Source: CAYRJA01 sp964424455 (GTDB lineage Bacteria > Bacteroidota > Bacteroidia > Chitinophagales > UBA10324). From it: a DNA stretch of 16,781 bases. The translations under genes and the position numbers were made by a program. The first letter of the stretch is position 1, and the number at the start of each line of letters is the position of its first letter. Location of the stretch: the NCBI GenBank assembly GCA_964424455.1, contig CAYRJA010000067.1:1-16781 (forward strand), written 5' to 3'. Shown in pieces: positions 7,983 to 14,321 of this stretch. Under the pieces are notes generated by a model that made no database searches, was not told the DNA's origin, and saw only the letters and a program-made list of their open reading frames with translations.

Positions 7983-8726
7983 ATGAAAAGAAGTTTCTTT
8001 GAGCATTTCGGCAGGTATTTGTTGTTGCTTAAAAGTTTATTTGTCCGCCCTGAAAAACTTTCTATTTACTGGAAAGAAACAATCAGGCAAATGGTGGACA
8101 TCGGTGTAGGATCTATTATTATTGTCTTAATAATATCACTCTTTCTTGGAGCAGTGCTTACGGTTCAAACAGCTTATCAATTAAGCACACCATTTTTATC
8201 CAGGTCAATTATAGGTTCTATAGTTTCCAACTCTACCATTTTGGAAATGGCTCCAACGGTTACTTGCCTTATTCTGGCAGGAAAAATAGGCAGCAATATT
8301 GCGTCCGAGTTGGGCACTATGCGAATTTCAGAGCAGATAGATGCGTTGGAAATCATGGGTGTTCACGCACCTGCTTATTTAATAGCGCCCAAAATCATCA
8401 GCGCTGTTACAATGATTCCGCTACTCATAATTTTCGGAGGATTTCTTTCTATTTATTCGGGTATGTGGGTAGGCGAAATTACAGGTGTGGTTTCCCGCGA
8501 GTTGTTTATGACCGGAGCTATCCAGTTCTTTATTCCATTCATGGTTACTTTTGCGCTCATCAAGGCAACTACCTTTGGTTTTATTATTTCTTCTGTTTCT
8601 GCATATTACGGATACTACACTACAGGCGGAGCATTTGAGGTAGGAAGAGCAAGTACAAGAGCAATAGTGGTTTGCTGTATTCTTATTTTATTATTTGACT
8701 ATATCCTCGCTCAGATTCTACTATGA
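7983..8726 (+). CDS. MlaE-family ABC transporter permease
   Basis: This 247-residue permease belongs to the MlaE/YrbE family, which moves phospholipids or other lipids between the inner membrane and the periplasm. The family core is clear: an amphipathic N-terminal helix, then a membrane segment with LFLGAVLTVQTAYQL, a central TVTCLILAGKIGSNIASELG block, and EQIDALEIMGV, the coupling region contacted by the ATPase. About five membrane helices can be counted. The ATG at 7983 is favoured over a TTG at 7974 that lies inside the likely promoter element. The stop overlaps the start of the ATPase gene by 4 bp (ATGA). No MCE-domain (MlaD-type) gene follows, so the substrate-binding partner is encoded elsewhere or was lost. 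Function is assigned by family. Confidence 0.9.
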   Translation: MKRSFFEHFGRYLLLLKSLFVRPEKLSIYWKETIRQMVDIGVGSIIIVLIISLFLGAVLTVQTAYQLSTPFLSRSIIGSIVSNSTILEMAPTVTCLILAGKIGSNIASELGTMRISEQIDALEIMGVHAPAYLIAPKIISAVTMIPLLIIFGGFLSIYSGMWVGEITGVVSRELFMTGAIQFFIPFMVTFALIKATTFGFIISSVSAYYGYYTTGGAFEVGRASTRAIVVCCILILLFDYILAQILL

Positions 8727-9505
8727 TTGAAATCAAGAATGTTGTAAAATCTTTTGGGGATAAAGTAATCATATCTGATATTTCTTCGGTGTTTGAAGCC
8801 GGAAAGTGTAATGTTATCATAGGCGCCAGCGGTTCAGGAAAAACAGTATTAATGAAATCCATAGTGGGTTTGCTGAAAATCAATTCGGGACAGATTCTTT
8901 ACGACGGAAAGATTGATTACAGCGCCATGAGCGATATTGAGCGGAAAGAAATTCGTCAGCAGATCGGAATGTTGTTTCAGGGGTCGGCGCTGTTCGATTC
9001 ACTAACGGTGGAACAGAATATTATTTTCCCACTCAATATGTTCACTGACTTACGCTACAAAGAAAAACTTGCCAGAGTAAACGAGTGTCTCGAGCGTGTC
9101 AATCTGAAAGACACTAATAAACTCTACCCTAACGAACTTAGTGGAGGAATGAAAAAGCGGGTAGGTATTGCCCGTGCTATTGTAATGAAGCCAAAATATC
9201 TTTTTTGCGATGAGCCGAACTCAGGTTTAGATCCGCTTACTGCCATACTTATTGACCAGTTGATTAAAGAAATTACAGAGGAAAATAACATCACTACTAT
9301 CATCAATACACATGACATGAACTCCGTGATGGAAATCGGCGACCATATTTTGTTTTTATATAAAGGAAAAAAATACTGGGAAGGCAGTAACAATGATTTG
9401 ATGCAAGCTACCAATAAAGAGCTAAACGATTTTATATTTGCAAGCAAGTTCTTAAAAGAACTAAAGGCGCTGAAGAGTATAATGGGAGATGAATTGAATA
9501 GCTGA
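8723..9505 (+). CDS. MlaF-type ABC transporter ATP-binding protein
   Basis: This 260-residue cytoplasmic ATPase powers the permease encoded immediately upstream. All nucleotide-binding motifs are intact: Walker A GASGSGKT (residues 34-41), Q-loop Q86 in MLFQGSALFDSL, ABC signature LSGGM (139-143) followed by KKRVGIARA, Walker B YLFCDE (159-164), D-loop GLDP (168-171) and switch H196. The SGGM signature and the QGSALFDS stretch are typical of the MlaF (lipid/toluene-tolerance) branch rather than of drug exporters. The 4-bp overlap with the permease gene indicates translational coupling. The following 59-bp gap to sucD has no clear terminator, so read-through into sucD is possible. Confidence 0.9.
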   Translation: MIEIKNVVKSFGDKVIISDISSVFEAGKCNVIIGASGSGKTVLMKSIVGLLKINSGQILYDGKIDYSAMSDIERKEIRQQIGMLFQGSALFDSLTVEQNIIFPLNMFTDLRYKEKLARVNECLERVNLKDTNKLYPNELSGGMKKRVGIARAIVMKPKYLFCDEPNSGLDPLTAILIDQLIKEITEENNITTIINTHDMNSVMEIGDHILFLYKGKKYWEGSNNDLMQATNKELNDFIFASKFLKELKALKSIMGDELNS

Positions 9506-9564
9506 CAAACAAGATTTCAGGAAAAGAATAAATAAATTTCAATAGATAAATTAAATCACAACTA

Positions 9565-10440
9565 ATGAGTATTTTAGTTAATAAGAATTCAAGAATAGTA
9601 GTACAGGGATTCACAGGAACCGAAGGAACATTCCATGCTACTCAGATGATTGAATACGGAACCAATGTAGTAGGAGGTGTAACACCCGGCAAAGGCGGAA
9701 CCACTCATTTAGACAGACCTGTATTCAACACAGTAGCCGAAGCAGTGAAAGCAGGAGCAAATACATCCATCATTTTCGTTCCGCCGGCATTTGCTGCCGA
9801 TGCAATTATGGAAGCAGCAGAAGCCGGAATAAAAGTGATTGTTTGCATTACCGAAGGTATTCCTACCCAGGATATGGTGAAAGCAAAAGAATATATCAAA
9901 GACAAAAGCTGTACGCTTATCGGACCTAACTGTCCGGGAATTATTACTCCGGGTGAAGCTAAAGTCGGTATTATGCCCGGTTTTGTTTTTAAGAAAGGGA
10001 ATGTGGGCATTGTTTCCAAGTCAGGAACACTGACTTACGAAGCGGCAGACCAGGTTGTGAAAGCCGGTTTAGGAATCAGCACGGCTATAGGTATCGGCGG
10101 CGACCCCATCATTGGAACATCTACAAAAGAAGCAGTAGAATTATTTATGAATGATACCGGCACAGACTGCATAGTGATGATAGGCGAAATCGGCGGAGGA
10201 ATGGAAGCAGAAGCAGCACGCTGGATAAAAGCAAATGGAACAAAACCGGTAGTAGGATTTATTGCAGGGCAAACGGCTCCTCCCGGAAGAAGAATGGGAC
10301 ATGCAGGAGCTATCGTAGGTGGAAAAGAAGATACGGCTGAAGCTAAAATGAAAATTATGCGTGAGTGCGGAATACAAGTGGCTGACAGCCCTGCTGTGAT
10401 AGGTGAACTGGTAGCTAAAACGCTGCGGGTTACTGCATAG
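9565..10440 (+). CDS. sucD: Succinate-CoA ligase, alpha subunit
   Basis: The 291-residue alpha subunit of succinyl-CoA synthetase catalyses succinyl-CoA + NDP + Pi to succinate + CoA + NTP in the citric acid cycle. The N-terminal Rossmann CoA-binding domain has VQGFTGTEGTFH (residues 13-24) and GGVTPGKGG. The phosphorylated histidine lies in GRRMGHAGAI at H246, the same number as in the Escherichia coli protein. The length matches the family exactly. The beta subunit gene (sucC) is not adjacent; the two are often unlinked in Bacteroidota. The gene follows the ABC transporter pair by 59 bp and is closed by a hairpin at 10461-10490. No promoter of the TAnnTTTG type was found directly upstream. 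Confidence 0.96.
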   Translation: MSILVNKNSRIVVQGFTGTEGTFHATQMIEYGTNVVGGVTPGKGGTTHLDRPVFNTVAEAVKAGANTSIIFVPPAFAADAIMEAAEAGIKVIVCITEGIPTQDMVKAKEYIKDKSCTLIGPNCPGIITPGEAKVGIMPGFVFKKGNVGIVSKSGTLTYEAADQVVKAGLGISTAIGIGGDPIIGTSTKEAVELFMNDTGTDCIVMIGEIGGGMEAEAARWIKANGTKPVVGFIAGQTAPPGRRMGHAGAIVGGKEDTAEAKMKIMRECGIQVADSPAVIGELVAKTLRVTA

Positions 10441-10460
10441 TTGCTACACTTAACGCAATG

Positions 10461-10499
10461 AAGCATCTGATGGATAGAAATCAGTTGCTTGGTTTTGTT
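10461..10499 (+). terminator. Likely Rho-independent terminator of sucD
   Basis: The arms AAGCATCTGAT (10461-10471) and ATCAGTTGCTT (10480-10490) pair over 11 positions with one T-T mismatch around an 8-base loop. They are followed by the T-rich run GGTTTTGTT. The hairpin starts 20 bases after the sucD stop, and fabG begins 31 bases after the run, so fabG is probably a separate unit. Confidence 0.6.
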
Positions 10500-10530
10500 C
10501 ATAATCGTTTAATAAATAAAACTTCTTTCA

Positions 10531-11277
10531 ATGAAACTGTTACAGGGAAAAACGGCTCTCATTACAGGCGCATCGCGTGGAATCGGCGAGTCCATCGCAA
10601 AAAAATTTGCTTCTGAAGGAGCGAATGTAGCATTCACTTATCTTTCTTCTACCGACAAAGCATTAGCGCTTCAGAATGAATTGCATCAGCATAATATAAA
10701 AGCAATTGCATACAAATCAAATGCAGCATCTTATACTGAAGCAGAGCAGTTGGTAAATAATGTGCTGATGGAATTTCAAACCATTGATATAGTTGTAAAT
10801 AATGCAGGTATTACCCGCGACAATCTTTTATTACGCATTAGTGAGCAACAGTGGGATGATGTGATTAGCACTAATCTGAAATCAGTTTTTAACATTACAA
10901 AGCAGGTGATTAAGCCGATGATGAAGCAGCGCAGCGGCTCTATCATTAATATGAGTTCTATTATAGGAATAACCGGAAATGGCGGACAGGCAAATTATTC
11001 GGCAAGTAAAGCCGGCATTATTGGGTTCACAAAGTCTGTTGCCAAAGAATTAGGTTCAAGAAATATTCGCTGCAATGCAGTAGCACCCGGATTTATAGAA
11101 ACAGAAATGACTGCACGTGTCACTGATACCGCAAAAGAAAATTTTATGAAAGATATTCCTCTCGGCAGATATGGCAGCGCTGATGAAGTGGCTAAGCTGT
11201 GTCTTTTTCTTGGTTCTGATTTATCTTCCTATATCACCGGACAGGTTATCAGTGTTTGCGGTGGATTGAATACCTGA
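10531..11277 (+). CDS. fabG: 3-oxoacyl-[acyl-carrier-protein] reductase
   Basis: This 248-residue SDR reduces 3-oxoacyl-ACP to 3-hydroxyacyl-ACP with NADPH in fatty-acid elongation (cytoplasm). Visible features are the TGASRGIG cofactor motif (residues 12-19), NNAG (90-93) followed by ITRDNLL, which is highly typical of FabG, and the catalytic set N115, S143, Y156 and K160 (YSASK). A C-terminal GQVISVCGGLNT closes the fold, like the G-x-x-L-x-VDGG end of FabG. Length and motif spacing match the family exactly. The start codon overlaps no other gene, and its first codons contain a TGTTACA word (10538-10544). The gene follows a likely sucD terminator and precedes a 351-bp gene-free stretch. Confidence 0.9.
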   Translation: MKLLQGKTALITGASRGIGESIAKKFASEGANVAFTYLSSTDKALALQNELHQHNIKAIAYKSNAASYTEAEQLVNNVLMEFQTIDIVVNNAGITRDNLLLRISEQQWDDVISTNLKSVFNITKQVIKPMMKQRSGSIINMSSIIGITGNGGQANYSASKAGIIGFTKSVAKELGSRNIRCNAVAPGFIETEMTARVTDTAKENFMKDIPLGRYGSADEVAKLCLFLGSDLSSYITGQVISVCGGLNT

Positions 11278-11442
11278 ATATATTTTTGAGAAGCATTGCA
11301 GCATCAACCGGCTAAGAGGTATGCTAAACTATTCATCAAATTCTTTCCGCAAATATTGGTGGCAATAGCTGAAATCCGTTTTCTCATACTACCACCGACA
11401 GGCAGAGTTTTTTTATTCCAATTCCTGTTTGATAAGATTTGG
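11278..11442. other. Gene-free stretch after fabG
   Basis: No credible coding frame was found here. The only structure seen is a weak inverted repeat: a G-rich arm around 11361-11368 (TTGGTGG) and CCACCGA around 11392-11399, followed by TTTTTTT near 11408-11414. It could end the fabG transcript, but the loop is long. The rest is AT-rich and featureless to the eye. Confidence 0.4.
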
Positions 11443-11554
11443 GGGATTAAAAAAATGATTTATTAGGAACGAATAAACCCATCGTTTATCAACTCTACGG
11501 TTTAATAGAAACAGAAATAAGAATTGTAGAGGAGAGATGAAAAAAGTTAATCCC
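11443..11554 (+). ncRNA. Candidate structured RNA (three-way junction) upstream of the DUF502 gene
   Basis: Three nested pairings can be drawn. P1 joins GGGATTAA (11443-11450) with TTAATCCC (11547-11554). P2 joins ATAAAC (11473-11478) with GTTTAT (11484-11489) around a 5-base loop. P3 joins 11493-11503 with 11521-11531 over 11 positions, three of them G-U pairs that work only in a plus-strand RNA, around an A-rich 17-base loop. A strong hairpin with a T-run follows at 11579-11620. The layout fits either a small RNA of roughly 175 bases or a 5' leader controlling the DUF502 gene. A promoter-like AAGATTTG (one mismatch to TAnnTTTG) sits at 11434-11441. No known RNA family was recognised. Helices of 6-8 bp can arise by chance in 350 bases, so confidence is low. 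Confidence 0.3.
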
Positions 11555-11578
11555 ATTATTTAATAATGCGGACATCAT

Positions 11579-11620
11579 GATAGCTCACAATTTAAATCGT
11601 GAGCTATCTTTGTTTTTTAA
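11579..11620 (+). terminator. Strong palindrome with T-run before the DUF502 gene (terminator or operator)
   Basis: Perfect 10-base arms GATAGCTCAC (11579-11588) and GTGAGCTATC (11599-11608) flank a 10-base AT-rich centre that is itself nearly self-complementary. TTTGTTTTTT follows. As RNA this is a good intrinsic terminator on the plus strand; there is no T-run on the other side. As DNA, the arms are 20 bp centre to centre, the spacing of a dimeric regulator site. The right arm overlaps a TATCTTTG promoter element. The ATG of the next gene is only 9 bases after the T-run. Confidence 0.6.
11605..11612 (+). promoter_or_regulatory. Candidate -7 element of the DUF502 gene
   Basis: TATCTTTG is an exact TAnnTTTG match, 16 bases upstream of the ATG at 11629, and lies partly inside the right arm of the palindrome at 11579-11608. 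There is no TTTG at the usual -33 distance; the left palindrome arm occupies that position instead. Confidence 0.4.
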
Positions 11621-11628
11621 AATTCATT

Positions 11629-12219
11629 ATGTCAGAGAACAGACCTAATACCTTCAAGCGATTACTTGGATTTTTCCTGCGCGGGCTGCTGGTAGTAGCG
11701 CCGGCTTTTGTTACAGTTTATGCTATTGTGAAAGTTGTTCAGATTCTTGACAGTTTAATTCCCGGCGCTTATCCCGGGCTTGGACTGCTGACTTTTCTGA
11801 TAGGTATTACCGCTATCGGCTATTACAGTTCCAGTTTTCTTTTCAAACAATTCCTTGACTGGATTGAAAGTTTGTTTTATAAAGCGCCTGTTACAAAACT
11901 GATTTATGGCAGCATAAAGGATTTGTTTGGTGCGTTTGTAGGAGATAAAAAAACTTTTACCCAGCCGGTGATGGTGATGATGTTTAAAGAATCAGGAATT
12001 CAGAAACTCGGATTTATTACTCAGAAAGATTTGAGTGAAATAGGAATCAAAGACATGGTTGCTGTTTACTTCCCTCATTCTTACAACTTCAGTGGTAACC
12101 TTTACATCGTTCCGAAGGAGAATATTACCCTTCTGCCCAATTTTCCTGCTGCCGATGCGATGAAGTTTATTGTATCCGGAGGTGTTACAGAGCTTAGTGC
12201 AAAAGAAGAAAAGCCGTAA
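11629..12219 (+). CDS. DUF502 family membrane protein
   Basis: This 196-residue protein belongs to the DUF502 family of conserved membrane proteins of unknown function. Two membrane segments lie at about residues 16-39 and 47-70. They are followed by the family block YKAPVTKLIYGSIKDLF, a soluble domain with F-x-QPVMVMMF, GFITQKDL, VYFPHSYNFSGNLYIVP, and the closing DAMKFIVSGG. The ATG at 11629 (MSENRPN) is chosen. A GTG at 11599 would place the start inside the palindrome. The gene is followed after 58 bp by a secreted zinc enzyme on the same strand. No function is assigned to the family; two helices plus a conserved soluble domain suggest a membrane-associated role. Regulation may involve the hairpin directly upstream. 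Confidence 0.85.
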   Translation: MSENRPNTFKRLLGFFLRGLLVVAPAFVTVYAIVKVVQILDSLIPGAYPGLGLLTFLIGITAIGYYSSSFLFKQFLDWIESLFYKAPVTKLIYGSIKDLFGAFVGDKKTFTQPVMVMMFKESGIQKLGFITQKDLSEIGIKDMVAVYFPHSYNFSGNLYIVPKENITLLPNFPAADAMKFIVSGGVTELSAKEEKP

Positions 12220-12277
12220 TTATACTTTTAAATTTTATTCCTTAGAAAACCATTTGATTATTGATAACTGATACGGT

Positions 12278-13258
12278 ATGAGAACATCCAAAAGATTAAT
12301 TGTCTTATTCATCCTTCTGCTGATGATTTGGAAACCGCTGCAAGTTCAAAGCTGGGGTTTCTGGGGACACCAGCGGATTAACCGTATTGCAGTATTCACT
12401 CTTCCGCCGGGAATGATTGCATTTTACAAAGAGAATATTGAATACATCACTAAGAACGCAGTTAACCCTGATATGCGCCGTTACAGTGATCCGGCAGAAG
12501 CGCCTCGACACTACATTGACATGGACTTATACGGACCTGTTGATGAAATACCCCATCATTGGAAAGATGCAGTTGCAAAATACACGGAAGATTCGCTGAA
12601 CAGAAATGGTATTGTACCTTGGTATGCAAACCTTATGTTCTATAAATTAGTGGATGCATTTAAGGCAAAAAGAAAAAAAAGTATTCTTCGCATATCCACC
12701 GAACTTGGTCATTATATAGCGGACGCAAGTGTTCCGCTGCACTGTACCAGCAACTACAACGGACATCAGACGAATCAAGTAGGTATTCATGCTTTTTGGG
12801 AATCACGTATTCCTGAATTGTATGGCGACAGCTATGATTACTTTGTCGGCAAAGCAAATTATGTTGACAATCCGCAGGAGCAGCTTTGGAAAATCGTTTA
12901 CACCAGCGCTTCCGAAGTAGATTCAGTTTTAAATTTTGAGAAGATACTAAGTCAATCTTTCCCTTCTGACAAAAAATATTCTTTCACTCAGAAAGGAATC
13001 AATACCGTTCGCGCTTATTCGCCTGAATATGCAAAAGCTTATGAGCAAATGCTGAATGGAATGGTAGAACGGAAAATGCGGAGTGCTATCATCAGTGTTG
13101 GGAGTTTTTGGTACACAGCTTGGGTGAATGCAGGCAAGCCGGATTTATCTCAACTGAAAGATGACCCGCTTACAACAGAAGAACAAAAGGAATTAGAAGA
13201 AATGAATAAGATGTGGAATGAAAGGAAATCCTTAGGAAGAGAACATGATGATGAATAA
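12278..13258 (+). CDS. Secreted zinc-dependent phospholipase C/S1-P1 nuclease-like protein
   Basis: This 326-residue protein has a signal peptide that would be cut after VQS (residue 25), leaving W26 as the new N terminus. In zinc phospholipases C and S1/P1 nucleases the amino-terminal tryptophan is itself a zinc ligand, so this is meaningful. The following WGFWGHQRIN gives H31. Further expected ligands are visible: H78 and D81 or D83 in RHYIDMD, H145 and D149 in LGHYIADAS, H155, and H171 with E175 in GIHAFWE. The spacing H-x3-D-x5-H and H-x3-E matches the bacterial phospholipase C pattern. It probably hydrolyses phosphodiester bonds in the periplasm or outside the cell; lipid and nucleic-acid substrates cannot be separated here. 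The C-terminal tail is charged (KELEEMNKMWNER). The gene lies between the DUF502 and DoxX genes with short gaps. Confidence 0.85.
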   Translation: MRTSKRLIVLFILLLMIWKPLQVQSWGFWGHQRINRIAVFTLPPGMIAFYKENIEYITKNAVNPDMRRYSDPAEAPRHYIDMDLYGPVDEIPHHWKDAVAKYTEDSLNRNGIVPWYANLMFYKLVDAFKAKRKKSILRISTELGHYIADASVPLHCTSNYNGHQTNQVGIHAFWESRIPELYGDSYDYFVGKANYVDNPQEQLWKIVYTSASEVDSVLNFEKILSQSFPSDKKYSFTQKGINTVRAYSPEYAKAYEQMLNGMVERKMRSAIISVGSFWYTAWVNAGKPDLSQLKDDPLTTEEQKELEEMNKMWNERKSLGREHDDE

Positions 13259-13290
13259 TTTATACTATCACTTTTTAAACAAATATTTTT

Positions 13291-13710
13291 ATGAAAAACA
13301 GATGGGTTGATTTCGGATTGCTGATAGTACGCTTGGGCGTAGGCGCTTCTATGATTGTTAATCACGGATATGAAAAGATGATAAGCGGTCCGCAGAAATG
13401 GGAAGCGGTTGGGAAAGTAATGGAAGAATTAGGTATTACATTTCTTCCTCTTGCGTGGGGTTTTCTGGCTGCCTTTGCAGAATTTTTCGGAGCGCTGTTC
13501 CTGATGATTGGATTTCTTACGCGTGGCGCAGCATTTCTTTTGTCGTTCCTGATGTTTGTTGCATTTTATCATCATATACATGCAGGCGATGGATTTAAAG
13601 GAGCATCACATCCGTTTGAACTGATGTGCATCTTCATTCTTATTTTGTTTATCGGTGGCGGTAAGTACAGTTTAGACAGCAAGGTGAAAGTTGCAAAATG
13701 GCTGCAATAA
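13291..13710 (+). CDS. DoxX family membrane protein
   Basis: This 139-residue protein shows the four-helix DoxX layout: a first helix with LLIVRLGVGASMIVNHGYEK, a second with GFLAAFAEFFGALFLMIGF, a third with GAAFLLSFLMFVAF, a polar HHIHAG segment, and a fourth with ELMCIFILILFIGGG ending in the family-typical GKYSLDSK. DoxX proteins are inner-membrane proteins. Some are subunits of quinol oxidases, others are linked to redox stress or sulphur metabolism, and most, like this one, have no proven role. The ATG lies 32 bases after the phospholipase-like gene, so co-transcription is likely. It is a normal length for the family. Confidence 0.85.
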   Translation: MKNRWVDFGLLIVRLGVGASMIVNHGYEKMISGPQKWEAVGKVMEELGITFLPLAWGFLAAFAEFFGALFLMIGFLTRGAAFLLSFLMFVAFYHHIHAGDGFKGASHPFELMCIFILILFIGGGKYSLDSKVKVAKWLQ

Positions 13711-13742
13711 AAATCTGTACATCATTCAGAATAATTTTTATT
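13706..13742. terminator. AT-rich inverted repeat after the DoxX gene, possible terminator
   Basis: AATAAAAAT (13706-13714) and ATTTTTATT (13734-13742) are perfect 9-base inverted arms separated by 19 bases, starting on the DoxX stop codon. The stem contains only A-T pairs and is therefore weak. It may serve as a terminator for either of the convergent units. Confidence 0.3.
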
Positions 13743-13758
13743 CCATAAGATTATCACT

Positions 13759-13830
13759 ATGAAAATAGTTATTTCAATATTGAAGTTTATTGCCAATCTC
13801 TTTGTAAAGAAGAAAGACTGCTGTAAGTGA
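13759..13830 (+). CDS. Possible 23-aa micropeptide with Lys/Cys tail
   Basis: An ATG-started frame of 24 codons encodes a 23-residue peptide. A hydrophobic stretch (residues 3-16, VISILKFIANLFV) is followed by the tail KKKDCCK. The pattern looks like a short membrane-inserting or amphipathic helix with a basic, cysteine-bearing end. It sits in the 149-bp convergent gap between the DoxX and Bcp genes. No ribosome-binding site is seen, which is normal for this phylum. Chance frames of this length are common, so the argument rests only on composition and on ordered hydrophobic-then-basic structure. No family was recognised. Confidence 0.3.
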   Translation: MKIVISILKFIANLFVKKKDCCK

Positions 13831-13859
13831 AGTACTAAAGTGTTACAGTTCTGAACAGA

Positions 13860-14318
13860 CTACTTATAGCTTTCTAATATCTGCGCAGCATGGTCTTTTG
13901 CTTTCACCTTGTCAAATATCCGTTCGATTTTTCCGTTCTCATTAATCACAAACGTTGTACGGATAATACCCATGTATTCTGTTGCAAACATTTTTTTCTT
14001 ACCCCACACTCCGTAGTCTTTAATAATTGATTTATCAGTGTCAGTAAGCAGAGGAAAGGGCAGTTTATGTTTTGTCGCAAAATTCTGATGAGAAGTTTCA
14101 GAATCAGCACTAACACCCAGCACTACAAAATCTTTCTTTTTTAACTGACTCCAGTTGTCGCGCAGGTTGCAGGCTTCTACAGTACAGGTAGGAGTGTTGT
14201 CTTTAGGATAGAAATACAGAATCACTTTTTGACCTTTGAAATCTTTCAGTGAAATCTTTTTCCCGTTCTGGTCAGTTGATTGAAAGCCGGGCGCTTTGTC
14301 ACCAATTTTGAGAGCCAT
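13860..14318 (-). CDS. bcp: Thioredoxin-dependent thiol peroxidase (Bcp/PrxQ)
   Basis: This 152-residue cytoplasmic peroxiredoxin reduces hydrogen peroxide and organic hydroperoxides and is recycled by thioredoxin. The motif YPKDNTPTCTVEACNLRD holds the peroxidatic cysteine C45 and the resolving cysteine C50, five residues apart, as in the atypical 2-Cys PrxQ group. The supporting threonine is T42. An arginine in the IIRTTFVI strand completes the active site. The N-terminal LKIGDKAPGF and the FVVLGVSADS strand are typical. The length is normal. It starts 3 bp after the M23 peptidase stop on the same strand, so it is the last gene of the symporter-peptidase-peroxidase operon. Confidence 0.95.
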   Translation of the reverse strand: MALKIGDKAPGFQSTDQNGKKISLKDFKGQKVILYFYPKDNTPTCTVEACNLRDNWSQLKKKDFVVLGVSADSETSHQNFATKHKLPFPLLTDTDKSIIKDYGVWGKKKMFATEYMGIIRTTFVINENGKIERIFDKVKAKDHAAQILESYK

Positions 14319-14321
14319 CTG

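Noticed and set aside
10035..10502. 155-aa minus-strand open frame opposite sucD (and similar long antisense frames)
   Set aside because: It is a shadow of the strongly conserved sucD frame, with low-complexity Ala/Ser/Pro composition and no recognisable domain.
11537..11563. Eight-codon frame after a GAGGAGAG sequence, possible leader peptide
   Set aside because: It is very short, lies inside the candidate RNA helix region, and Shine-Dalgarno sequences are not a reliable start signal in this phylum.
12253..12277. TTTG at 12253-12256 as a -33 element for the phospholipase-like gene
   Set aside because: No TAnnTTTG occurs at 19 bases downstream; the nearest TA is at 15 bases and is followed by CGGT.
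13821..13848. CTGTAA and TTACAG inverted arms as a terminator of the Bcp operon
   Set aside because: Only 6-bp arms separated by 16 bases and no T-run; one arm is simply a TGTTACA copy.
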